Origin: Vibrio sp. Of7-15
GTDB taxonomy: Bacteria > Pseudomonadota > Gammaproteobacteria > Enterobacterales > Vibrionaceae
DNA: 64,000 nt
Direction: 5' to 3'
Assembly: GCF_022347565.1 (NCBI RefSeq)
Contig: NZ_JAKRGH010000010.1
Location: 62,001 to 126,000, forward strand
Positions 30,599 to 38,958 of the stretch are shown one piece after another; positions within the stretch are counted from its first letter, which is position 1; every line of letters begins with the position of its first letter. A program made the position numbers and the translations under genes. The notes beneath the pieces were generated by a model. The model did no database searches. It had not been told where the DNA came from and saw only the letters and a list, made by a program, of their open reading frames with translations.

Positions 30599-30672
30599 AT
30601 ATAGAGAACTGGAATATCTTCCCCATATAAAAAAGGCGACAAGAATAATCTAATCGCCATCAAATAAAAACA

Positions 30673-30747
30673 CTAAAAATAATACAGTTTTCCAATGTTG
30701 CTATTGAGCAACTCCAAAGCTTTTTTTACTTGATTACTTAATGCCAT
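30673..30747 (-). pseudogene. Truncated copy of the small gene at 60694-60951
   Basis: The minus-strand reading frame begins MALSNQVKKALELLNSNIGK, close to the start MALSNQAKKALKLFNGNIGK of the 85-residue protein at 60694-60951, then diverges and stops after 24 codons. The AAAGGAGT ribosome site and about 40 bases upstream are also conserved; overall about 89% of the 97 shared bases agree. Homology stops abruptly near 30687, as at a recombination junction. It lies at the left edge of the accessory island while the full gene lies at the right edge, so the pair may mark the island ends. Confidence 0.7.
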
Positions 30748-30934
30748 AATTAACTCCTTTAACCTATGCTATATCTCGTTAAAAGCCTGAATTCGCGGTA
30801 TAGCTCCTCTGTTCTGTATGCCACTGTAATTGAATGCAATATTTTCCTGTGAATTAATCTTTTATCGACTAAGGTAAAGTGTCTCTTGGTTGTTAAAACT
30901 AGCGCCGAGTTAATTGAAAAGGAAGATATTGATT

Positions 30935-31960
30935 ATGGACATTAAAAAATATACTGGTGTTATACCTGGTTGGCAGGGAGGATTTGAACAATCAAATCCT
31001 GATTTTGCATATCCGAATCCAAACCTAACCTCATTGCCGATGTTGGACAATATGGCGAATATTGATCTGCTCCAACGTCAACAAGCGGTGAAGTGGCCAG
31101 AGTTCAGTTGGGAGACGGAGAAAGACAGTCAAAACCCTAAACGCTGTTTTCAGATGTTCGCCCCCGATATATCCAGACTTGGATACACAGATACAGGTAG
31201 AGTTTATTCCATTATCTGCCCTCAACAGGGGATCTGTTCACCATCATTGGGGACCTTAAATGTTGAGGTAACAGTGACTGGTCAGCGAGGTTGGGTTGAT
31301 GAGACAGATCGTGAACTCGCAGCAGATATGAGTGTGGTTGGCAAAATTTGGTTTAGCCCAAGTGCAATGCAAAAGCCCATTGTTAAGTTATTATGGTCTC
31401 ATTTTGAAAAGAGTAAACAACCTTTTCCTTTTGAGAAGTCTAAAGCGATTGTCGTTTATACCCACAAAGTTGATCAAGCTGATGAGCCTATATTCCCTCT
31501 GTTAAGCGGTGAAAGTACCGGATTCGATGTTCCTGATTTTGCTAAACATCCACAAGCATGGAGCGTGGGACATTTAGGTGTAAAGATTGGGGGGCCCATA
31601 AAGACCGGGTACCCGGTGGTTGATGAGTTTAACAAGCTTATTATGGATGTGTTTAATTTAGGTTCAGGTAATATGCTGCAAGTGGGTAATGTGCTGACTT
31701 GGAATGTTTGGTTTACTGAACCTGAGCTGGTAGATACTGAAGAGTGGAGAAGCCACGCCCAAAGGTGGCGTGAATCTATCGATGCGGATCATGGTTCTCC
31801 AGATGGGCCTGGAACCGAAGCTAAATATTTTGATGGTACCCCGTTTAAACCTAATTTCGATCTTATTAAAGAGCTAGAGAAGGGAAAAATAGGTGACTTC
31901 CTAGCTCACTTGGAGGGGGATATAAAAGAGGGTATAAGCGAGTGCCTAAAAGATATCTAG
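30935..31960 (+). CDS. Unrecognised protein, 341 residues
   Basis: The start is ATG with AAAAGGAAG 8 bases upstream; an upstream TTG frame at 30914 overlaps that site. No signal peptide, transmembrane helix or known motif was seen. The protein is rich in Trp, Pro and Gly, with stretches such as VIPGWQGGFEQSNPDFAYP near the N-terminus, a central GTLNVEVTVTGQRGWVDETD beta-rich region, and an acidic helical C-terminus from about residue 310. It is followed by a convergent unknown gene at 32139. The low GC and position between the repeat and the broken integrase suggest horizontally acquired cargo. I cannot assign a function. Confidence 0.75.
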   Translation: MDIKKYTGVIPGWQGGFEQSNPDFAYPNPNLTSLPMLDNMANIDLLQRQQAVKWPEFSWETEKDSQNPKRCFQMFAPDISRLGYTDTGRVYSIICPQQGICSPSLGTLNVEVTVTGQRGWVDETDRELAADMSVVGKIWFSPSAMQKPIVKLLWSHFEKSKQPFPFEKSKAIVVYTHKVDQADEPIFPLLSGESTGFDVPDFAKHPQAWSVGHLGVKIGGPIKTGYPVVDEFNKLIMDVFNLGSGNMLQVGNVLTWNVWFTEPELVDTEEWRSHAQRWRESIDADHGSPDGPGTEAKYFDGTPFKPNFDLIKELEKGKIGDFLAHLEGDIKEGISECLKDI

Positions 31961-32138
31961 TCTGTTTTGTTGGCATAGCGTTTAAAAACTAATGGTGAAT
32001 AGCCCGATACTCTCCAGTTAGGTTTGTATTATCACGCCACCCTCTCTGGTGGCGTGACTTTCAATTATTGTCCAGCTAGATCAACTAGGTCTTTATCCGT
32101 GTATACAGAACAAACAAAGACAGAAAAATCAGATTAAA

Positions 32139-32528
32139 CTATGACTCCATCGATGACCGAGGCCAAGGAAAAACGTCAGATGAGATCGTTTGTGCATCTA
32201 CACTACATTTAGTATCGGATAATAAAACCTCTACCTTATTTGTAGAAGAGTGGACTCTTATGCCAGTAATCCAGTCTTCAAGCTGAATTTTCCCAATACC
32301 CTCTATCGGGGAAATCACCAACAAAACGAACCCTGATGGAGCTGTAGCGATAAAGTCGAAATCAAGAATCCCATCTTGTGGTTGATCTACATATGTCCAA
32401 GGAATAAGCTTACCACCTGACCAGCCGCTTGAGTTGACCTTCCCTACCCCATGAACTATAAGCTGAGCAGGATGGCTTTTATTGATATGAAAGCAAACAC
32501 TGTCTACGGAATAAATTTTAGCACTCAC
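32139..32528 (-). CDS. Unrecognised small beta-rich protein, 129 residues
   Basis: The start is GTG at 32528, chosen because AGGAG lies eight bases upstream; an ATG at 32561 lies further up, without support. The protein is predicted mostly beta (VCFHINKSHPAQLIVHGVGKV, LDFDFIATAPSGF, EVLLSDTKCSV) with no signal peptide, and a conserved-looking SGWSGGKLIPWTY stretch. It is convergent with the 341-residue protein; the two are the only complete genes between the left repeat and the integrase remnant. I have an impression of similar small proteins in other bacteria but cannot name a family. Confidence 0.7.
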   Translation of the reverse strand: MSAKIYSVDSVCFHINKSHPAQLIVHGVGKVNSSGWSGGKLIPWTYVDQPQDGILDFDFIATAPSGFVLLVISPIEGIGKIQLEDWITGIRVHSSTNKVEVLLSDTKCSVDAQTISSDVFPWPRSSMES

Positions 32529-32789
32529 AAATTTTCTCCTAACATAATAATAAAGCGACATATTCAGTTAAATCCCAACACCCCACCACCACCTAAATAA
32601 CAAAATAAACAATAAAGACTTATACAAAGTAAAGCACAGTTTTTTTGACAGTGGTGTCAATTTTTTATTCCTAAAATGTTCTAGCTTATAACTACTTCAA
32701 ACCCTGTTTTTCTACCTAATTGAAAAACCTTGCATTACGTTGAATACAAACTAGAGTGCACTGTATATAAAAACAGTTAAAATATTTTT

Positions 32790-33709
32790 ATGTCAGTGAG
32801 AAAACAGCAAGATGGAAGCTGGATGTGTGAGTGTTATCCTCACGGTCGTAGTGGTAAACGGGTTAGAAAGAAGTTCCCAACGAAAGGCAAAGCTACCTCA
32901 TCGAACGCCATATCATGCAGGAAGTGGCCGATAAGCCCTGGCTAGCAGAAAAAGAAGACAAACGTCGCTTATCTGAATTAGTCGACCTTTGGTATGAGCA
33001 CCACGGTAAAACCATCAAAACAGGTGAAATGTACTATAGGCGTTTACTCTACATTGCTGAAATGATGGGGAACCCTATCGCGGCAAAATGCAGTAGCCGG
33101 GACTTTACTCGCTACCGAGTATCCCGAACCAATGCTGTCACAAAAAGTGAAAAAAGCTTATCCCCTAAAACTCAGAATTTAGAGTTAACACTGCTTAAAT
33201 CTGTCTTTAATGAGCTTATTCGTTTAAAAGAGTGGCGCTTACCTAACCCATTTGGCGATATTAGAAAAATCAATGTCACTGAAAATGAGCTTTCTTTTCT
33301 CACTTCAGAGCAAATTAAAGAGATGTTTACCTTTATGGCTCAAACCCAAAATGGCGATGAAGTTGTGAAGGTTTTAAAAATTTGCTTAGCCACTGGTGCG
33401 CGAATTATGGAAGCAGCCAATTTGAAAGGCTCACAGCTTTCTAAGTACAAAATCACTTTTACCCAAACCAAAGGGAAGAAGAACCGTACTGTTCCTATCT
33501 TCTCCGAGCTTTATCACGAGTTATACCAACAAGACAGTGGCCCACTTTTTACCCTCAGCTATATACAAATTTATACTCGCATTAAAAACTGCTTTCCTGA
33601 TCTGCCTGCTAGGCAAGCCACCCATGTTTTACGCCACACGTTCGCCAGCCACTTTGCACCCGATCATCTGCAAGATGCCGTTACGAAAAACCCTTTAAAT
33701 TCGTTATAA
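32790..33709 (+). pseudogene. int: P2-type tyrosine integrase, inactivated twice
   Basis: The N-terminus runs MSVRKQQDGSWMCECYPHGR... to KKFPTKGKATS, then the frame is lost: one T appears missing at about 32900 (TCATCGAACG where TCATTCGAACG would keep the frame). The rest reads on from 32915 as HIMQEVADKPW. The core shows LATGARIMEA with the first catalytic Arg, KGKKNRTVPI with the Lys, and HVLRHTFASHF with the His-x-x-Arg. Immediately after that comes APDHLQDAV. The ~28 residues that P2-like integrases carry between these two points are absent, including the LGH box and the tyrosine nucleophile of the TMxYAHFAPDHL motif. The gap lies between two His-Phe codon pairs, so it probably arose by deletion between short repeats. 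The enzyme cannot be active. Confidence 0.88.
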
Positions 33710-33774
33710 CTGAAACCTATTGCTGCTTAGCCTATTTGCTAAGCAGCAATACACCTGAATTACACACTCACGTT

Positions 33775-34593
33775 TTATTTAAACAAACCTAACGTGTGGG
33801 CTCTTAATTGTTTCTCAATACCAACATGCGCCTCTACAGTGCTCGAAGAGCCATTAGGCCATACTTTAACTTCTTTTTTCGCAGTATGACCTACAAGCTC
33901 AGGATTGCTCAGTAAATTAACGTACATATCTACCATTACGAAATATGTCACTCCATCTTTAACCATAGAAGGTGCATAATCAAAGGAAAAAGAGCCGCTA
34001 CCAGATCCTTTAGATGAAACAGAAATTAATTCACCAAACGAAACCATAGTCTTATCTGTTATGGTAAAACCCACACCAAAATCAGCTTTATCGGCAGAAC
34101 TTAACCTATAAGAGTAATCAACCGTAAAAGTTGTTAGCTCACCTTCAATCGCTTCTTTTGGTGAATAATAGGTAATTTCTATTGCATCACCATCACAAGA
34201 ATCAGGAATAGTATCTTGCTTTGTAAGTACTACAGCTCCTGACGGCCATGCATATCCTGGCGGTAAAACGCTATCTAAATCGTAGGAAAGCACTAACTGT
34301 GTTCCTTCCTTTTTAAGCTCCAGAGTACTTGAAAAAGAGCCCCCCTCCACCAAGGTAGATAACTTATTCCCAGCTAATTTATAAGAAGCTCCTTCTTCAG
34401 CAGTATAGCCATCATTAAGTGAACAAGTGCGTAATAACACAACACCCGGCTCTTTAATCTCTAAGTAAGAGTCACTTTTTTCTTCATACCAGAGCCCTGT
34501 AAAATTGTCGTCTTGTTTTTTTTCTGAGCTTGTACCTGACTCACCATTACAAGCTGCTAAAAGTAATAAACAAAGCAATGACAACATTCTCAT
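33775..34593 (-). CDS. Lipoprotein of unknown function, 272 residues
   Basis: A short signal peptide with lipobox LLAAC (Cys about residue 15) is followed by Asn and Gly, so outer-membrane sorting is likely. The first ~120 residues contain FTGLWYEEKSDSYLEI, which resembles lipocalin-like or copper-resistance-like small-molecule domains in outline. A second beta-rich, immunoglobulin-like half covers about 140-250 (LTTFTVDYSYRLSS, GSGSGSFSFDYAP). The C-terminus ends LRAHTLGLFK. No catalytic residues can be picked out. It stands between the integrase remnant and a small membrane protein on the same strand 116 bases upstream. Confidence 0.75.
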   Translation of the reverse strand: MRMLSLLCLLLLAACNGESGTSSEKKQDDNFTGLWYEEKSDSYLEIKEPGVVLLRTCSLNDGYTAEEGASYKLAGNKLSTLVEGGSFSSTLELKKEGTQLVLSYDLDSVLPPGYAWPSGAVVLTKQDTIPDSCDGDAIEITYYSPKEAIEGELTTFTVDYSYRLSSADKADFGVGFTITDKTMVSFGELISVSSKGSGSGSFSFDYAPSMVKDGVTYFVMVDMYVNLLSNPELVGHTAKKEVKVWPNGSSSTVEAHVGIEKQLRAHTLGLFK

Positions 34594-34708
34594 TTTTAAT
34601 TTCGACCTTAGCTAAATATTTAGATATAAAAGAAAAAAGCACCAACCACGTGGCGCTTTAAATATATTTGGAAAAGTTGCTCTATATTTAAGCGAGCATT
34701 TAGACTAT

Positions 34709-35092
34709 TTATTGTGCTGTATGCCTAACCCATACATAACTACCAAATAGCGTTAACGGTATTAATGTAATAAGACCAATCACATCGAACCACACTGGCT
34801 CATAGATAGGAAACATTAACGAAAATGCCATTCCTATCAATGAAAGTACCAATGCATTTTTGTATGGGGCTTCTTTGCCATATTTAGCAGAGATATAACC
34901 AGTTAAGACACAAGTAAAACTACTAACAACTGAGATAAAAATAAGGAAATCGGTTTGGAACCATAAAGCATCAATAGCCCCAGGGGACATCGACTCTGCA
35001 AAGAAGAATATAGAACCGATGCCTACGATGACAGATAAAACTATCCCGATGACTAGGGCTATAATGATTCCTTTAATATTGATATCTTTCAT
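34709..35092 (-). CDS. Four-helix membrane protein, 127 residues
   Basis: Four hydrophobic helices lie near residues 8-30, 45-66, 78-95 and 100-120, with short loops, one of which contains YISAKYGKEAPYKNALVLS. No family was recognised; the layout resembles small unassigned inner-membrane proteins. It is transcribed toward the lipoprotein gene and may be cotranscribed with it. A 767-base gap with the right copy of the direct repeat lies upstream. Confidence 0.65.
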   Translation of the reverse strand: MKDINIKGIIIALVIGIVLSVIVGIGSIFFFAESMSPGAIDALWFQTDFLIFISVVSSFTCVLTGYISAKYGKEAPYKNALVLSLIGMAFSLMFPIYEPVWFDVIGLITLIPLTLFGSYVWVRHTAQ

Positions 35093-35437
35093 CTTATAAA
35101 TCTTTCCGAACAGGCGTAGAACAAAAACAACATGCGTTATTTTTTACAACAATGGCTATGTAATATTCATATTTATGATAACACAACACATATGAATAAC
35201 TTCATTATAAAAGTGCCATTTTTATAAAAAAGTAATCAATATCAATTGTATAAAAAACAACCTAAAAATAGTTCATTTGTACAAGCGCCTAGAAAAGAGA
35301 TGGCGACAAAGTGGCGGCAGAGGTGAACAACATAGCTCTAAATGGTTGAATATGGCACAAACATAGTAATTAGTAAGTTATTGACTTAAAAATAAATCAT
35401 TGATTATATTAAAAAATTCAAACCAATACCGGAATAA

Positions 35438-35723
35438 CGATGGTACTACTTGCCCCTAATTACTAGGGGCTTTTTTCATTTGATATCAATGACTAAAAAA
35501 GAAAAACAACGAAATTAAGTAACTCAAGGGCCGATAGCTTTTACATAACGAAGAAGTGTTCAAAAAATGATACTGATAGATTCCGTTTTATGAGACTTTA
35601 GTCTTAGGTGTTAATCACACATATGATACATGAAGCATAGTTAGTATCATTCTTACCAATTCCTAAAACCCTAACCTTTGTATTTGCCGATGAGCTGGCC
35701 GCCCATCGGCGTTTTTTATATAG
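35438..35723. repeat. Direct repeat, right copy (~290 bp), with its pair at 30317-30604
   Basis: It matches the left copy over nearly its whole length, including both terminator hairpins. Unlike the left copy, it does not follow a plus-strand gene, so the pst terminator at its start is out of context. That marks this copy as the derived one. Confidence 0.9.
35686..35717 (+). terminator. Terminator hairpin in the right repeat copy
   Basis: The same 7-bp stem GCCGATG/CATCGGC and T-run as at 30566-30598. It presumably insulates the following gene from upstream transcription. Confidence 0.7.
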
Positions 35724-35859
35724 AAAGAAAATATCTCTCCCAAAAATCCACCTGCTACATAAGCTAATATATTAGAGCTACTCTTGAAGAAACTACCTAA
35801 CTTTTACTCCACAGGTCGCTTCAATAGTTACTGTCTTAGCAACCATAAAGGTGAGCGAT

Positions 35860-37017
35860 GTGAGAGGTTTATACTTATTTATGACATGTGCCTGCTGTTT
35901 AGTCGGCTGTAATGGCTCAGCCAATGACACTTCCTCTTCAAGTAATAGTCAATGGAACGTCAAAGTAACTAAAATTGGGAATTCAGAGATCACGTCAATT
36001 TTAGGCTTTAAAGGGCCCTACGGACTAACACTATCTGATGATGCAAAACTCTATGTTCCTGATATAAGAGACGGTAAAGTTATCCGGTTTTCTGATTTAT
36101 TTGAAGCAGAGTCTTGGCTAGGTTATTCATTGGAAGCTCAAAAATCCGGTTGGTTCGATGAATCTTATTCCGTTGATATTTCCAATAAAGAATCTTTAAA
36201 AGGAGCCCATTCCGTTACATTTAATTCACGAGGACAAATTATCATTGCCGATTTCTTTAACAAAACAGTAAATTTATACGATTCATCAGGCAAGTTCCTC
36301 TCTTTTATTAATTCATCTCCTTCAGATACATCATTAAAATTTGAAGGCCCTGCCAATGCTCATATAGACCAAAATGGAAATTTATGGGTTTCAGACTGGA
36401 CCTCTCACCGTGTTTATAAGTTTGATTCTGACTTTAATTTCATTGGATGGCTAGGTGCAACTGCCACTGGCTCTACAAATGGTTTTGTTCAAACAGGGAA
36501 AGCTATCAGTAGTAATAATCTCGGCGGCTTTAATAAGCCACATATGATAAAAGTCGATAGTGAGGGTTTTTTATATGTAGTTGAAACAGGAAATCACAGA
36601 GTACAAAAATTTACACCTCTTGGAGAATCTCTTGGTTGGATTGGGGCGAAACAATCTGGTGGGATCACAAGTCATTTTGAAGTGACTGGCAGTCCCATTA
36701 GCTCTCCTGCTCTTGGCGGATTTAATCAACCCGTCTCGCTTAGTATTTTTAATAATGAAAAGCTAATTATTGCAGATAACGGAAATAACAGAGTCCAATC
36801 ATTTGATTTAAATGGTAAGTTCATTGGTTGGGTTGGAGGTAGTAATTCTGATGTTTTTTTCAACTGGACTAAAGTAAATACTTCACCTGTCGGCGGTAAA
36901 GCAACAGGATATTTACTTGCCCCTTTTGAAGCGATACAAGTTGAGAATAGACTATATATTGCAGATGGGCATAATAATAGAGTTCAAATATATAAGGTAG
37001 ATCCTGAATTCAGATAA
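35860..37017 (+). CDS. NHL-repeat beta-propeller lipoprotein
   Basis: The GTG start follows AAAGGTGAG. The signal peptide ends in lipobox CLVGC followed by NGS. The body is made of NHL-type repeats, with recurring units such as GFNKPHMIKVDSEGFLYVVE..NHRVQKF and GFNQPVSLSI..NEKLIIADNGNNRVQSF, enough for a six-bladed propeller of ~350 residues. FIGWLG or FIGWVG segments recur between blades. NHL propellers bind proteins, glycans or RNA; as a surface lipoprotein it may bind an extracellular partner, which is inference. It is a single gene, 55-90 bases from an IS30 fragment. Confidence 0.82.
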   Translation: MRGLYLFMTCACCLVGCNGSANDTSSSSNSQWNVKVTKIGNSEITSILGFKGPYGLTLSDDAKLYVPDIRDGKVIRFSDLFEAESWLGYSLEAQKSGWFDESYSVDISNKESLKGAHSVTFNSRGQIIIADFFNKTVNLYDSSGKFLSFINSSPSDTSLKFEGPANAHIDQNGNLWVSDWTSHRVYKFDSDFNFIGWLGATATGSTNGFVQTGKAISSNNLGGFNKPHMIKVDSEGFLYVVETGNHRVQKFTPLGESLGWIGAKQSGGITSHFEVTGSPISSPALGGFNQPVSLSIFNNEKLIIADNGNNRVQSFDLNGKFIGWVGGSNSDVFFNWTKVNTSPVGGKATGYLLAPFEAIQVENRLYIADGHNNRVQIYKVDPEFR

Positions 37018-37107
37018 TAAATGTAATATTCATAGGTAAACCGTGAAGAAAGGCCAATCGTTAACAGTGGTGTGCTTTATCATCGCCAAAACCAAAGCGG
37101 AATTACT

Positions 37108-37376
37108 ATGATTTATCTGCAGCTGACCAAAAGTCAAAGATATCACATTTCAGTACCTTTTGCTGAAAGTTACTCACAAGAAAAAATAGCTGATAAAGTA
37201 GGTGTTCATCGTCCAACTATTTCTTGTGAGCCAAAGCTTCTTGTGAGCCAAAGCGGAATACAGATGGCAAACGTTATGAACCAGCTCAGGCTCATAACAA
37301 TGCTCTTAAAAGGCGAACTCAAACGGCATGGGGTATTGCACTTGGTAGTTTAATTCACGATTTCAATATTTGGTAA
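37108..37376 (+). pseudogene. IS30-family transposase remnant
   Basis: The frame begins MIYLQLTKSQRYHISVPFAE...SYSQEKIADKVGVHRPTIS, the N-terminal helix-turn-helix of IS30 transposases. A 17-bp tandem duplication (37221-37237 and 37238-37254) then shifts the frame. When one copy is removed it continues KRNTDGKRYEPAQAHNNALKRR, as IS30 proteins do. Homology ends near 37376; the catalytic DDE domain and inverted repeats are missing. It is a dead relic, showing earlier insertion activity in this island. Confidence 0.75.
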
Positions 37377-37666
37377 AAATCGCAGCTGCAAACACTACGT
37401 AGACTATAAAATACTAGGTAGTATAAAACCAGAAATCAAAAAATAATGGTTAATCAATACTAAGCCCTTTGAGAATGCATGTATATCAAAGATCCGATTC
37501 TCTATCACGTTTTTATAATAGACTCCCATTAAAAAATCGGTGACTGGAATGATTCAGTCACCGATTAATAAAAAATTAGGTCCTATGTGGCATATAAATG
37601 CTGCAGAAATATATCGAGTTCATGTCTAGCGAATTCTGGCTGTTTCAGAAACCCGATATAAGTTGG

Positions 37667-38472
37667 TCAAGTAACCGGTACAGCGTCAGAATAATCACCA
37701 CCAACAGGTAACATCGAAATTAGTGAGCTCATTACTGTGTTACGACAAAATAGACAATCGATAATATCAAACTGGTAACCATTTTCTTGAAGTGTATCAA
37801 TCACCCATTTTAAATTGACACCACCATGAGGCATTCTATTTCTTATCGTCAAAATACATGAAGGTTCGACAGATAGTGTATCCATGGCTTGCTTTATCAA
37901 CATCGTTTTCATTCCGTCAGGAATATCAGCCCCTAACTTTTCCAAATCAGCAAGTGCTTTTGCTCCCTCTGAAGCATAGTCATGTTTCACCATGTCATTG
38001 ATGCTATCGTAAGTCTCATTATTTTTATTATGACTGGAATTTTGTGCGCTATTTGTATACTTACTCAGAGAGTAATTGTAACACGAACGTCCCCTTATAA
38101 TTGTTTCTTTAGGAGTGGCATGGCCTCGATAGAACTTTTTTAACCCAGGGTCTTCGACACTATTTTTGTCATCTGAATAGAAATTTAGGATCCCATCGTA
38201 ATTTAAAATAAACTTGCTACCCGTCGCTCTTATGCCGTGCGCGGTTATTATCAGTCGCTTCGGATGTCTTCCTGGTGGTGTCCACAAATAAGCCTTACCA
38301 CCCAAATCAATACATTCGAAATTTCCATTTTCTATTTGTGATTTTGATTGAAACATATCAGCCTTTACTTTTTGTTTTATAACATCTTTAAGTAAGGGTT
38401 TAGAAATATCTATCCCCGTGTGCAAGCTAGGGAGTAAAATTGCTCCCCAAAAGTCGTATTTTTAGCAGTCAT
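37667..38472 (-). pseudogene. Unknown protein with an apparent frameshift near its N-terminus
   Basis: The main frame (37667-38425) has only a TTG and no ribosome site at its beginning. In another frame an ATG at 38472 with AGGTTAGGTG before it encodes MTAKNTTFGEQFYSLA and then hits a stop; joining it at about 38425 to HTGIDISKPLLKD gives one plausible protein of ~268 residues. This suggests a one-base frameshift. The body contains LIITAHGIRATG (about residue 75), resembling the ITAHG/SSHG core of Stv-type putative adhesin domains, and a C-terminal HGGVNLKWVIDTL. An internal ATG at 38356 with AAAGG could restart translation. Function unknown; family assignment is tentative. Confidence 0.55.
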
Positions 38473-38958
38473 CACCTAACCTTTATAAAGCACGTATCAC
38501 AATTTAACTCCGCACTTTGCTAATAGCTCCTTGATATCACGGTAGTTAAGCTTGTAAGCTACGTACCAGCGAGCCAATATAAAAACAGTGGCACAAAGAA
38601 ATTGTTTTTTGGCAAAGTAAAGTGTAATTTATTGCGCTCAAAGCCAGATAAAATTACAAACTAAATAACGAGTATGTCCCTCCTCTAGATGAAACGCAAC
38701 ACTTAGTCATCTCATATTCGCTAAGTATCCCACTTTCAAGTGATATATTTATTCATAACCTTAATACGGTATAAAAGACAAAGTGTTTCGTTTCATATAG
38801 TTAATGATGCTTTAAATACCATGCTGTTGCCCATTTATTTCTGCAACTATAACACCGTCACATTTAATCAATCGTGAAGAGAAAGACAACTTCTGTGAGA
38901 CATTCCATTGATATAGAAGTAAAATTCACCTCACAAATACTAACGGATTCAATAGTAG
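38473..38958. other. Intergenic region before the putAbiC-like gene
   Basis: 486 AT-rich bases separating two divergent genes. No gene, repeat or known regulator site was recognised. Confidence 0.4.

Larger units (their letters stand above)
30317..30604. repeat. Direct repeat, left copy (~290 bp), with its pair at 35438-35723
   Basis: From CGATGGTACTACTTGCCCCT to TTTATATAG this stretch matches 35438-35723 in the same orientation, with roughly 25 differences by eye. It begins at the pstB terminator and ends at a second terminator hairpin. Most differences cluster in a 40-bp central part (30495-30535). The two copies bracket a 5.1-kb segment that carries the broken integrase gene. Confidence 0.9.
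35093..35859. other. Intergenic region holding the right copy of the direct repeat
   Basis: AT-rich spacer that includes the 35438-35723 repeat copy and two terminator hairpins. Outside the repeat no gene or site was recognised; the promoter of the NHL-repeat protein should lie in 35724-35855. Confidence 0.5.
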
